The notes under the pieces: model-generated
Databases searched by the model: none
What the model was told of the DNA's origin: nothing
The model's input: only the letters and a program-made list of their open reading frames with translations
Source of the DNA: Pseudomonas sp. R76
GTDB lineage: Bacteria > Pseudomonadota > Gammaproteobacteria > Pseudomonadales > Pseudomonadaceae
Assembly: GCF_009834565.1 (NCBI RefSeq)
Contig: NZ_CP019428.1
Span: forward strand, 5,456,001-5,520,000
Reading direction: 5' to 3'
DNA length: 64,000 bases
Shown here: positions 50,553 to 60,263 of the stretch, in pieces
Layout of the letters: every line of letters starts with the position of its first letter
Numbering within the stretch: position 1 is the first letter of the stretch
Program-made: the position numbers and the translations under genes

Positions 50553-52502
50553 ATGGGGTTTCTCAAAACGGCGCCTATGCGCTTTTTGCTGCTCGTCACC
50601 GGCGCCTGGCTGGTTGTTTTCTTGCTGACGCGCAGCGTGCTGCTGCTTACCCATCTGGATGAAGTCGGCGGCAACCTGCTGCCGGTGTTTGGCGTGGGCC
50701 TGTTATACGACCTCGGCTTCCTGACCTATGCCGCCTTGCCGCTGGGCTTGTACCTGCTGCTCTGCCCGCCTGCGCTGTGGCGCCGCCGTGGCCACCGCTG
50801 GTTTCTGCAGGCAGTGCTCACCGTCAGCCTGTTCGCCATGCTGTTTACGTCGGTCGCCGAGTGGCTGTTCTGGGATGAGTTCGGCGTGCGCTTCAACTTT
50901 ATCGCCGTCGATTACCTGGTGTACTCCGACGAGGTGTTGAACAACCTGCTGGAGTCTTACCCGATCGGCAAGCTGCTCAGCCTGCTGGCAATGCTCGCGG
51001 TTGTGTTGAGTGTGGTTCTGCGCAAGCCGTTCAATGCCGCCATGAACGCACCCTTGCCGCCGCTGCGAGGTCGCCTGCTTAACGCCCTGGGCCTGTTGAT
51101 TGTCGCCGGCCTCAGCCTGCAACTGATCAGCCAGGACAGCCCGCGCGCCCAAGGTGGCAACGCCTACAAGAACGAGCTGGCGAGCAACGGCCCGTATCAA
51201 TTCTTTGCGGCCTTTCGTAACAACGAGCTGGATTACCCACAGTTCTACCAAAGCCTGCCCACTGAGGTGGTCGCCAAGCAGTTGCGTGCCGAACTCAGCG
51301 AACCCAATGCGCGCTTTATTGGCAAAGACCCTTTGGACATCCGCCGCGCAATCAACAACCCCGGCACGTTGCGCAAACCCAATATCGTGCTGGTGACCAT
51401 CGAAAGTTTCAGCGCCAAATACATGGGCAGCAATGGCGACGGGCGTAACCTCACGCCGAACCTGGATGCCCTGCGCAAACAAAGCCTGTACTTCAATAAT
51501 TTCTATGCCACCGGCACCCGCACCGACCGTGGCCTGGAAGCGATTACCCTGGCGATTCCACCCACGCCAGGGCGTTCAATCGTCAAGCGCATCGGCCGTG
51601 AAAGCGGCTTCGCCAGCCTCGGCCAGCAACTCAGCGCCATCGGCTACGACAGCGTGTTTGTTTACGGCGGGCGCGGTTACTTCGACAACATGAACGCGTT
51701 TTTCAGCGGCAACGGTTATCGCGTCGTTGACCAGAGCAGCGTTCCGGAAACCGACATCTCGTTCAAAAACGCCTGGGGCATGGCTGACGAAGACCTCTAC
51801 CGGCAAACCCTGAAACTGGCCGACGCCGATTACGCCAAGCAGCAGCCCTTTTTGCTGCAACTGATGACCACCTCCAACCATCGCCCCTACACCTACCCGG
51901 ACGGGCGCATCGATATCAAATCCGGCAATGGCCGTGACGGTGCGGTGAAATACACCGACCACGCGATCGGCGAGTTCCTTGAGGCGGCACGCCAGAAGCC
52001 GTGGTTCGATAACACGATTTTCGTGTTCGTCGCCGACCACACCGCAGGCAGCGCGGGCAAGGAAGACTTGCCCATCACCAACTACCAGATCCCGCTGTTT
52101 ATCTATGCACCCAAGCTGATCGACGCCCGGGAAACCGCGCAACTGGCCAGCCAGATCGACCTGGCGCCGACCTTGCTGGGCCTGATCAACCTGAGCTACG
52201 AGTCGACGTTTTTCGGCCGCAACCTGTTGCAGGACAACCCGCTGCCGCCGCGCGTGGTGGTCGGCAACTACCAGCACCTGGGGTTGTTTGACGGCAAGGA
52301 CCTGGCAATCCTCAGCCCCCGCCTGGGCCTGCGTCGCCATGACCAAGCCTTGGCCGAGAGCCAGGAGTTGCGCGTGGGCAGTGATGACCCATTGATCCTG
52401 CGCGCAATCACCTACTACCAGGCCGCCAGCTATGGCTTCAAACAGCAATTGCTGAGCTGGAAAGCGCCGAAGGATGAGGCTGCGGCCATCAGCATCCGCT
52501 GA
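50553..52502 (+). CDS. LTA-synthase-like membrane sulfatase/phosphotransferase
   Basis: 649 residues. Five membrane helices in the first 190 residues, then a periplasmic alkaline-phosphatase-superfamily domain. Metal ligands and nucleophile are visible: Glu in VLVTIESFSAKYMGS (about 286), the nucleophile Thr324 in GTRTDRGLEA, and FVFVADHTAGSAG near 490. Family members transfer phosphoglycerol or phosphoethanolamine to membrane glycans or lipids (LtaS, OpgB, EptA-like). Next to colRS, a role in envelope or lipid A modification under ColR control is a reasonable inference. Probably co-transcribed with the following two-component genes. Confidence 0.88.
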   Translation: MGFLKTAPMRFLLLVTGAWLVVFLLTRSVLLLTHLDEVGGNLLPVFGVGLLYDLGFLTYAALPLGLYLLLCPPALWRRRGHRWFLQAVLTVSLFAMLFTSVAEWLFWDEFGVRFNFIAVDYLVYSDEVLNNLLESYPIGKLLSLLAMLAVVLSVVLRKPFNAAMNAPLPPLRGRLLNALGLLIVAGLSLQLISQDSPRAQGGNAYKNELASNGPYQFFAAFRNNELDYPQFYQSLPTEVVAKQLRAELSEPNARFIGKDPLDIRRAINNPGTLRKPNIVLVTIESFSAKYMGSNGDGRNLTPNLDALRKQSLYFNNFYATGTRTDRGLEAITLAIPPTPGRSIVKRIGRESGFASLGQQLSAIGYDSVFVYGGRGYFDNMNAFFSGNGYRVVDQSSVPETDISFKNAWGMADEDLYRQTLKLADADYAKQQPFLLQLMTTSNHRPYTYPDGRIDIKSGNGRDGAVKYTDHAIGEFLEAARQKPWFDNTIFVFVADHTAGSAGKEDLPITNYQIPLFIYAPKLIDARETAQLASQIDLAPTLLGLINLSYESTFFGRNLLQDNPLPPRVVVGNYQHLGLFDGKDLAILSPRLGLRRHDQALAESQELRVGSDDPLILRAITYYQAASYGFKQQLLSWKAPKDEAAAISIR

Positions 52503-52580
52503 CAGCCCCACTCAAGCCCTTGCCTGCCACAGGGCAAGGGCGTAACACTTGCGCCCATTCCCTGGCGACGACGCCCGATC

Positions 52581-53279
52581 ATGTCCGAGACCCTGCTGCT
52601 GATTGAAGATGACCGCCCACTGGCCGCGCTGACTGCCGAGTTTCTGCGCGCCGAAGGTTTCACCGTGGCCATTGAGCACCGGGGCGACCGCGCCGCCCAG
52701 CGCATTCGCGACGAGCAGCCGGCGCTGTTGATCCTGGACGTGATGCTGCCGGGTATCGACGGCTTCACCCTGTGCCGACAGATTCGCGACCAATACCCTG
52801 GGCTGATCCTGATGATGACCGCGCTGGACGAAAACGCCGAACAGCTCACCGGGTTCAACGTCGGGGCAGACGATTACGTGGTCAAGCCTGTCGATCCACA
52901 GTTGTTGCTGGCCAGGATTCGCTCGTTGCTGCGCCGCCACCCGCAAGCCCCTCGCGCGTATTACCAGTGGGGCGCGTTTCGCTTGGACCTCAACAGCCAT
53001 TTCGCCTGGCTGAATGACGCGCCCTTGCAGTTCTCGGTTGCGGAGTTCGAATTGCTGGCGATTTTTGCCCGCCATTGCGGCGTCTTGCTGACGCGGGAAA
53101 AACTCCTGCAAAGCCTGCGCGGCCTGGAATACGACGGGCTCAACCGCTCCATCGATATGCGCGTATCGCGCTTGCGCAAAAAGCTGATGAGCCTGGAATG
53201 CCCGGTGACCATCCAGACCATTACGGCCCAAGGCTATCTGTTCGTCGAAATCCCGCAGGAAGCCGCGCGTGTTCTCTAA
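52581..53279 (+). CDS. OmpR-family response regulator (RstA-like)
   Basis: 232 residues. Receiver LLLIEDDRPLAALTAEFL with phospho-Asp in LLILDVMLPGIDG (about 53), MMTALD and VVKPVDP, followed by a winged helix (VAEFELLAIFARHCGVLLTREKLLQSLRGLEYDGLNRSIDMRVSRLRKKL). Resembles RstA. Follows the LTA-synthase-like gene after 78 bases and overlaps the sensor kinase by 11 bases. Confidence 0.88.
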   Translation: MSETLLLIEDDRPLAALTAEFLRAEGFTVAIEHRGDRAAQRIRDEQPALLILDVMLPGIDGFTLCRQIRDQYPGLILMMTALDENAEQLTGFNVGADDYVVKPVDPQLLLARIRSLLRRHPQAPRAYYQWGAFRLDLNSHFAWLNDAPLQFSVAEFELLAIFARHCGVLLTREKLLQSLRGLEYDGLNRSIDMRVSRLRKKLMSLECPVTIQTITAQGYLFVEIPQEAARVL

Positions 53280-54567
53280 ACTGCGGCCCTGGATGGTGGC
53301 GACGGCCGGCGCGGGCTGGACCGGCTTGACGCTTTATATGCTCTGGCTGTGCACCAACGCCTCAGTATTTGTGGGTGACGACAGCTTCTTGCGCCTGATG
53401 GCCGGGCCGGGCTACCTGGTGGCCGAACAGCTCAAAGGCGTGCCCGCCGACCAGCGCGAAGCGCGGATGGATACCCTGCGTGCGCACTTTCAGTACCCGG
53501 TGAACCTGATCGCGCTGGACGATGTGGAGCTGCCGCCGGAAGCCATGGTCATGCTGGAACATGGGCAACCGGCGCTGAACAGCGACGAAGACATCAGCTA
53601 CTTCCCGCTCGACGACGAAACCGTGATCCGATTCGGCCCCATGTGGGGCAGCGCCGAGGTCAAGGACCTGCTGAAATTCCCGGTGTTCTGGATCACCGCC
53701 TGCGTCGCAGGCTTGCCGGTGCTGCTACTGCTCGGGATTGGTTTACGCCTGCACCGGCAGCGCCACACCGACCTGCACACACTCAATACCTGCCTGGCGA
53801 CACTGGCGCGCAGCCCGAACGTGATGTTGCCCGCCATGGGCAAGGAATGGACACCGTTGCTGCTGACGCTGCAACAGCATGCACGGGACATCAGCGCCAT
53901 GAGTGAACGCCACCGCGAAGTCTCCCAGGCGGTGTCCCACGAACTGCGCACGCCCCTGGCGCGCATGCGCTTTGCCTTATCGCTGCTGGGTAAAAGCGAA
54001 GACCCGAGCACCCGAACGCGCCTTCAAGAACGTTTGCTCATCGATGTCGAAGAGCTCGAAGCCTTGGTTCGCGCCAGTTTGGCGTTTGCTCGCCTTGCGG
54101 GCGCGCCGACCGACTTGCAGCACGAACCGATCAACCTGCGTGACTGGTTGCATCAAGAGTTCGCCTTGCTCGACGGGCACCATCGGCGGTTGAGCCTGGA
54201 AACCGAGCCGGCCGGGCTGGAACTGGTCGGCGACCGCGCCTTGTTGCACCTGATCGTACGTAACCTGTTGAGCAACGCCATCACCTATGCCCGCGAGCAA
54301 GTGTGTGTCAGCGCGGCGTATCAGGGGCAACATCACTTGGTGCTGCACGTGGATGACGATGGGCCCGGCATCCTCGCGGAAAACCGCGAAAAGGTCTTCG
54401 AGCCCTTTGTGCGGCTTGCCATGGGCGGCGACGCACCCGGCGGCTTCGGCCTCGGCCTGGCGCTGGCCAAACGTGCGACCCAGTGGCACCACGGTGAATT
54501 GACGGTGGCCCGCAGCCCGCTGGGCGGTGCACGCCTGACCCTGGTGTTGCCGCTGCGCCCACTCTAG
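53269..54567 (+). CDS. Sensor histidine kinase (RstB-like)
   Basis: 432 residues, GTG start (reads VFSKLRPW) overlapping the regulator stop. Helix 1 (MVATAGAGWTGLTLYMLWLC), a periplasmic region of about 115 residues with an acidic NSDEDISYFPLDDETVIRFG stretch, helix 2 (FWITACVAGLPVLLLLGIGL), H-box QAVSHELRTPLARMRFAL, N-box NLLSNAITYARE, DDDGPGI and GGFGLGLALA. The input signal is unknown. The acidic loop could bind cations (speculative). Confidence 0.88.
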   Translation: MFSKLRPWMVATAGAGWTGLTLYMLWLCTNASVFVGDDSFLRLMAGPGYLVAEQLKGVPADQREARMDTLRAHFQYPVNLIALDDVELPPEAMVMLEHGQPALNSDEDISYFPLDDETVIRFGPMWGSAEVKDLLKFPVFWITACVAGLPVLLLLGIGLRLHRQRHTDLHTLNTCLATLARSPNVMLPAMGKEWTPLLLTLQQHARDISAMSERHREVSQAVSHELRTPLARMRFALSLLGKSEDPSTRTRLQERLLIDVEELEALVRASLAFARLAGAPTDLQHEPINLRDWLHQEFALLDGHHRRLSLETEPAGLELVGDRALLHLIVRNLLSNAITYAREQVCVSAAYQGQHHLVLHVDDDGPGILAENREKVFEPFVRLAMGGDAPGGFGLGLALAKRATQWHHGELTVARSPLGGARLTLVLPLRPL

Positions 54568-54651
54568 ATAGCGTGTTACAGCCGGTGACAGCGAGACGCT
54601 GCCATTACCCCTACTCTCTGCCGCCTGAATCCCAGGTTGGAGAGCCCGTAC

Positions 54652-55011
54652 ATGCGTCCCCCCAAGAAGCATTTGTTCACGCTGCTGCTGTCGTTGTGCA
54701 TCGTCACCGGCACAGCGTCGGCCTTGCCACTGGCGGTCACACACTCGCCAGCGCAGCGCATAGACCAATACGTCGCCGACTACACACGCAAAGCCGTGTG
54801 CTACCCAAGCGTGACAGGCAGGGTCGTTGTAGCCGAACACCGGAGGCGGCCCAGAGCCACCCGCGCTGAAAAACTCGCGCACCTGCCTGTCACTCACCCA
54901 CTCAACGAAGCTGCTGCACCGCAACCCCTGGCACTTATGCCGCATGCCGAACTGATGCTGGCCCGGGGCATGACCTTCAAAAAGCTGTTGCGGCGCCGCT
55001 CCATCGGTTGA
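54652..55011 (+). CDS. Small secreted hypothetical protein
   Basis: 119 residues. A signal peptide (MRPPKKHLFTLLLSLCIVTGTASALP, cleavage about residue 24) precedes a basic, Arg/His-rich mature part ending FKKLLRRRSIG, with one Cys (KAVCYPS). GGAG lies about 10 bases before the ATG. It starts 85 bases after the sensor kinase gene and is followed by the groE-side terminator. I know no family; the basic tail suggests interaction with anionic envelope components. It could be a target of the adjacent two-component pair. Confidence 0.55.
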   Translation: MRPPKKHLFTLLLSLCIVTGTASALPLAVTHSPAQRIDQYVADYTRKAVCYPSVTGRVVVAEHRRRPRATRAEKLAHLPVTHPLNEAAAPQPLALMPHAELMLARGMTFKKLLRRRSIG

Positions 55012-55032
55012 TGTATTGAATAAAGCCCATAA

Positions 55033-55068
55033 AAAAACCCCGCCTGCATCGCTGCAGGCGGGGTTTTT
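55033..55068. terminator. Bidirectional rho-independent terminator between the small gene and groEL
   Basis: AAAAACCCCGCCTGCA / TGCAGGCGGGGTTTTT stem with a 4-base loop and A/T runs on both sides, 20 bases past the end of groEL on the minus strand. Confidence 0.93.
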
Positions 55069-55089
55069 CAGTAGCCGGGTGAGGCTGGC

Positions 55090-56748
<1,659 letters not shown>

Positions 56749-56785
56749 TTAAATACTTTGTAGTAACGGGAAAATGAGCGGGGAA

Positions 56786-57082
56786 TCAGTCTTCCAGAAC
56801 GGCGAGAATTTCGTTCTCGCTCATTACCAGCAGGTCTTCGCCGTCGACTTTCACAGTGTTGCTGCCGGAGTAAGGGCCGAAAACAACCTTGTCACCCACT
56901 TTCACAGCCAGCGCACGTACTTCACCGTTTTCCAGAGCCTTGCCTGGGCCTGCAGCGATGATCACACCGTGGTTGGCTTTTTCAGCAGCCGAACCTGGCA
57001 GAACGATACCGCCAGCGGTTTTCTTTTCTTCTTCGCTGCGACGGATTACGACGCGGTCGTGCAGAGGACGAAGCTTGCTCAT
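56786..57082 (-). CDS. groES: Co-chaperonin GroES
   Basis: 98-residue lid of Gro[30 protein letters not shown] contains the mobile loop (about 16-32), and the domed beta barrel ends [21 protein letters not shown] is 5 bases before the ATG. Preceded by a leader of about 140 bases from the heat-shock-like promoter. Confidence 0.97.
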   Translation of the reverse strand: MSKLRPLHDRVVIRRSEEEKKTAGGIVLPGSAAEKANHGVIIAAGPGKALENGEVRALAVKVGDKVVFGPYSGSNTVKVDGEDLLVMSENEILAVLED

Positions 57083-57222
57083 TGTCGATCTCTCCTAATT
57101 GTGTTTTTCATCGGCCGGTATCGGTACCGGCGGGTTGTATTCCGGTGGTGCCGGTCGCGCCTCGCCAAGCAAGACGCGGAAGTCTGTCTGGTGTCGCCAC
57201 CAGAAACCTTGCGGTGACCGTT

Positions 57223-57250
57223 ACATAAGGGCGCATAAGCTTATTACAAG
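57223..57250 (-). promoter_or_regulatory. Putative sigma-32 heat-shock promoter of groESL
   Basis: On the minus strand, CTTGTAA (one mismatch to CTTGAAA), 13 bases, then CCTTATGT (two mismatches to CCCCATNT), about 140 bases upstream of groES. Confidence 0.5.
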
Positions 57251-57295
57251 GGGTCGCAGCGGAAATTTTTTGTGTCTGCCGGCAACCAAATGCAA

Positions 57296-57317
57296 CACGG
57301 CACCCGAAGGTGCCGTG
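57296..57317 (-). terminator. C(UUCG)G-loop hairpin after fxsA
   Basis: On the minus strand, CACGGCACC-TTCG-GGTGCCGTG, a 9-bp stem closed by an extra-stable UUCG tetraloop, 13 bases past the fxsA stop. Only a short T-rich tract follows. Confidence 0.65.
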
Positions 57318-57329
57318 CTCATAAAGCGG

Positions 57330-57806
57330 TTATTTACTGTCGCGGTGTTCGAACTCGCCTTCGATCACATCACCTTCACGCCCCAGCGGCTGGCGCGGGG
57401 CCGGGCCGCCACGGGGTTGCAGGTCGTCGGCGAACGCACGCTGGCGAATCGCAGCCTCTTCAGCGCGCTGGCGCATCTTGCCGGCCAGCAGCTTGCGGGT
57501 GACCGGCAGCAGCATGACCAGGCCGACCACGTCACTGATGAAACCCGGCAGGATCAACAGGCCGCCGGCCAAAGCCATCATCAGGCCTTCAAGCATGGTC
57601 TGGGCTGGCAGCTCGCCGCGGTTCAAGCTTTCACGGGCACGCAACGCCGTGGCCAGGCCGGCGACGCGCAGCACCAGAACGCCGAGCATCGAGCCGAGAA
57701 TGATCAGCAACAGGGCCGGGAAAAACCCGATCGCACCGCTGACTTGAACGAATACGAACAGCTCCAACACCGGAAATAGCAGAAAGAGCAATAAAAAAGG
57801 GCGCAT
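57330..57806 (-). CDS. fxsA: FxsA family inner-membrane protein
   Basis: 158 residues, starting MRPFLLLFLLFPVLELFVFVQVSGAIGF, with two to three membrane helices (second GFFPALLLIILGSMLGVLVLR, third LEGLMMALAGGLLILPGFISDVVGLVMLLP) and a charged cytoplasmic tail (GREGDVIEGEFEHRDSK). FxsA (YtfF/suppressor of F exclusion of T7) is the founding member. It is next to groES on the same strand, the common proteobacterial arrangement. GAGGA precedes the ATG; the in-frame codons upstream are not membrane-like. Confidence 0.9.
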   Translation of the reverse strand: MRPFLLLFLLFPVLELFVFVQVSGAIGFFPALLLIILGSMLGVLVLRVAGLATALRARESLNRGELPAQTMLEGLMMALAGGLLILPGFISDVVGLVMLLPVTRKLLAGKMRQRAEEAAIRQRAFADDLQPRGGPAPRQPLGREGDVIEGEFEHRDSK

Positions 57807-57872
57807 CAAATGGTTCCTCAACGCAAGAATGCCTTGCCAGTCCACCTTAGATGACGTCGCCATTTCGTGAAT

Positions 57873-58604
57873 TCAAGCGCTGGCAGGCTCTTTTTTCGGC
57901 CAGACCTCGGCGTGAGCCAATGAAACCAGGGCTTCGCGTACTTGTGTCGGAGTGTTGCAAGACGCTGCGAAGGGCAGCCAGTGCAACGACTGACCAATGC
58001 GCAAGTGCATGCCTTCGCTGTCGATGCCGGCCAATTGCGCCGGCTCAAAGGTCGGCAAGCCGGTCAACGCGACGTAATGCGCGATGGCCTTGGTGTGATC
58101 GCTGTTCATGTGCTCGATCATGCTGCGCTCGGCCTTGCCCGCGAACGGATTGGCCAGGGTCAATTGATCGACCCAGTGAATGGCGCCAAACCCGCCGATA
58201 TAACGATGACGCACAGGCTTGAGCACCCAGAAGTCGAAATCATGGGCCTTGTGGTAGTTGGCGGAATCGGGGAAGTAGCGGTAATAACGCTCGGCGGCCG
58301 CGTCAATGGCGTCGGCGTCTTCGAGTTTCTCGGCTTCGGCCAGGTAAGTCAGGCGGCCGACGGCCTGTACATCATCGGCCTCGCGCTCGCCTACCAGCAG
58401 CGAGCACTTGGGGTCTTTCAGCAGGTTATGAGTGTGCTGGGCGATACGGCTGATCAGGATCAGCGGTCGGCCCTGCTCGTCGAGGCAATACGGCACGACC
58501 GAGCCAAAGGGAAACCCGGGCATGGCTTTGGACAATGTGGAGAGAGCCCCACGGTATTCCTTGAGCAACAGCTCTCGGGCGTTCTTGGCAACGTGCGCGC
58601 TCAA
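57873..58604 (-). CDS. HugZ-like FMN/heme split-barrel protein with DUF2470
   Basis: 243 residues. An N-terminal pyridoxamine-phosphate-oxidase-like split barrel (GFPFGSVVPYCLDEQGRPLILISRIAQHTHNLLKDPKCSLLV, about 29-75) and a C-terminal DUF2470 domain (AERSMIEHMNSDHTKAIAHYVAL, about 160-182), the organisation of HugZ/HutZ heme-degrading enzymes. A heme-iron ligand is not identifiable with certainty; the conserved HMNSDH is a candidate site. Ferric-heme breakdown or a related flavin-linked role is likely. Not linked to other heme genes here. Confidence 0.86.
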   Translation of the reverse strand: MSAHVAKNARELLLKEYRGALSTLSKAMPGFPFGSVVPYCLDEQGRPLILISRIAQHTHNLLKDPKCSLLVGEREADDVQAVGRLTYLAEAEKLEDADAIDAAAERYYRYFPDSANYHKAHDFDFWVLKPVRHRYIGGFGAIHWVDQLTLANPFAGKAERSMIEHMNSDHTKAIAHYVALTGLPTFEPAQLAGIDSEGMHLRIGQSLHWLPFAASCNTPTQVREALVSLAHAEVWPKKEPASA

Positions 58605-58716
58605 CGTATGACTCCTCGGGTAATCAGCCGCCCATAGCCTATGGCGTCTATGGGAATGAATCTCAACACAAGGTAATCAATAACCGCGCAGGTTGCCAGA
58701 GCGCTCCGTGCTGCTT

Positions 58717-59724
58717 TTACCAGGCCACGCCAAAGCCTGCGGTATAACGGGTCTTGCTCAAGCTGCCTTTCGAATCGCCATCAATGATGTCGCGTTCGGC
58801 CTTGAGGTTCAGAGACGCCCACTCGGTGACTTTGTAACGCAGGCCCATTTCCGAATCCAGAGAGTACTTGGCCGGCCCGGAGAGCGGCTTGCCCACCTCA
58901 CCGTTAGTGAAGAACTCAACGGTTTTACCCACCAGGTAGCGGTTGTAGTTCCACTTCATGGCCAGGGAATAGAAGTTGGTCTTGAGATCATTGGAATATT
59001 CATAATCGGTGCGGTTAACCAGCGAGCCGAGGGAGAACGCCCCCAATTCGTCGTCCCAGAACTGGTAGCCCGGGCCTGTACCGACGGTGCGCTGGCGGGA
59101 CAAGTCTTCAACCTTGTCGCGCTTGTAGGTCAGGCGGCCTTGCCAGAACCAATGCTCGGTGAGGAAGCGGTCCAAGTCATATTCCAGGGCCCAGTTGTCG
59201 GTGGTGGTGACGTCGTCCTGGAACTCGCGGTTGTATTCGCCCTGGCCGGTATGACGCCACTGGCCGTGACGGGCGGTGGTCTTGAAGTCGACGTCGTAGT
59301 CGTTGGTGTCTTTGTCGGCACGCTTGTAGTCGAGCGCCAGGTCGACGTTGCCCTTCCACACCAGGTCTTCAATCACAGGCTTGGGCTTGATGATTTGCTG
59401 GATGCTCGCCAGCTCCACGGTTTTGGGGGCTTCGCCATTGGCCAAGACCACCTTGCCATCCTCCGCTGCCTTCAAGGACTTGGCCTTCTCGCCGCTGTAG
59501 GCATCCTGTTTGACCAGCAACTCCTGATCGCTTTCCAGGGTTTTCACCTGTTTCCAGTCCACCGGGATTGCCCCTGCGTAGTCGGTCTGAATCAGCAGTT
59601 TGCCACCGTCGAAGACCTTGATCTTGCCCGTCAGGCGGTCACCGTTCTTCAACCAGACGGTGTCGGCAAGCAAGGGCGTGGAGGCGCTGAAAACAGCGAG
59701 GCACAGCAGGGTTCTGGACAACAT
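58717..59724 (-). CDS. DUF481 outer-membrane beta-barrel protein
   Basis: 335 residues. Signal peptide (MLSRTLLCLAVFSASTPLLA), a short N-terminal SH3-like region (DTVWLKNGDRLTGKIKVFDGGKLLIQTDYAGAIPVDW), then alternating amphipathic strands (NVDLALDYKRADKDTNDYDVDFKTTARHG and similar) ending YTAGFGVAW with a C-terminal aromatic residue. This fits the salt-induced outer-membrane family (YdiY-like). Monocistronic, divergent from the alkyltransferase-like gene. Confidence 0.88.
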   Translation of the reverse strand: MLSRTLLCLAVFSASTPLLADTVWLKNGDRLTGKIKVFDGGKLLIQTDYAGAIPVDWKQVKTLESDQELLVKQDAYSGEKAKSLKAAEDGKVVLANGEAPKTVELASIQQIIKPKPVIEDLVWKGNVDLALDYKRADKDTNDYDVDFKTTARHGQWRHTGQGEYNREFQDDVTTTDNWALEYDLDRFLTEHWFWQGRLTYKRDKVEDLSRQRTVGTGPGYQFWDDELGAFSLGSLVNRTDYEYSNDLKTNFYSLAMKWNYNRYLVGKTVEFFTNGEVGKPLSGPAKYSLDSEMGLRYKVTEWASLNLKAERDIIDGDSKGSLSKTRYTAGFGVAW

Positions 59725-59857
59725 AAGCGTATTGGGGGCTCGGAGTTGGCGAAAAAGAGGCGTTATCGTGTTAGATAGCTAGGACTGACTCAAGTATTTA
59801 TATTGAGTTCAATTCTCACCTGCATGATTACAGACGTTTCTTACAAAGACCCTGACG

Positions 59858-60220
59858 ATGCCCACAGAGAATCTACCCGACGATACCCATCAAGGCCCCG
59901 CCGAAATGCGCCGCACCGCGCTGTACCTGACCTTGGCGCAAGTGCCCGAGGGCTGCGTGGTGAGTTACGGCGAACTGGCCCATCTGGCCGGGTTGGGCCG
60001 CGCGGCCCGCTGGGTCGGGCGCACGCTGAGCCAACTGCCGCAGGACACTCGCCTGCCCTGGCACCGAGTGCTGGGTGCCGGTGGTCGGATAAGTCTGCCG
60101 GTGGGCAGTGCCTCAGGCGACGAACAACGTGCGCGTTTACGCAGCGAAGGTGTCAGTATCCTGAACAATCGCGTTGATATTCAGCGTCATGGCTGGCGCC
60201 CGGTAGAGCACAGCGGTTAG
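59858..60220 (+). CDS. Alkyltransferase-like protein (ATL), PWHR active site
   Basis: 120 residues of the O6-alkylguanine-DNA alkyltransferase C-terminal fold: GCVVSYGELAHLAGLGRAARWVGRTLSQLP (helix-turn-helix and Arg finger) and LPWHRVLGAGGRISLP. The catalytic Cys of PCHRV is Trp (PWHRV), so it cannot transfer alkyl groups and belongs to the ATL group, which binds alkylated bases and recruits nucleotide excision repair. Upstream of ampG by 43 bases, same strand. Confidence 0.9.
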   Translation: MPTENLPDDTHQGPAEMRRTALYLTLAQVPEGCVVSYGELAHLAGLGRAARWVGRTLSQLPQDTRLPWHRVLGAGGRISLPVGSASGDEQRARLRSEGVSILNNRVDIQRHGWRPVEHSG

Positions 60221-60263
60221 AGTGCGCGCTTTGTTTCCGCAAATCTGAGGCAGACTCCAGCCC

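Noticed and set aside
48398..54567. A defence or toxin-antitoxin system hidden among the two-component genes
   Set aside because: All genes in this stretch fit ColRS signalling, an LTA-synthase-like enzyme and a second sensor-regulator pair; no nuclease, toxin or antitoxin fold is apparent.
57083..57329. A HrcA/CIRCE element before groESL
   Set aside because: No TTAGCACTC-N9-GAGTGCTAA inverted repeat is present; a sigma-32-like promoter explains heat-shock control better in this genus.
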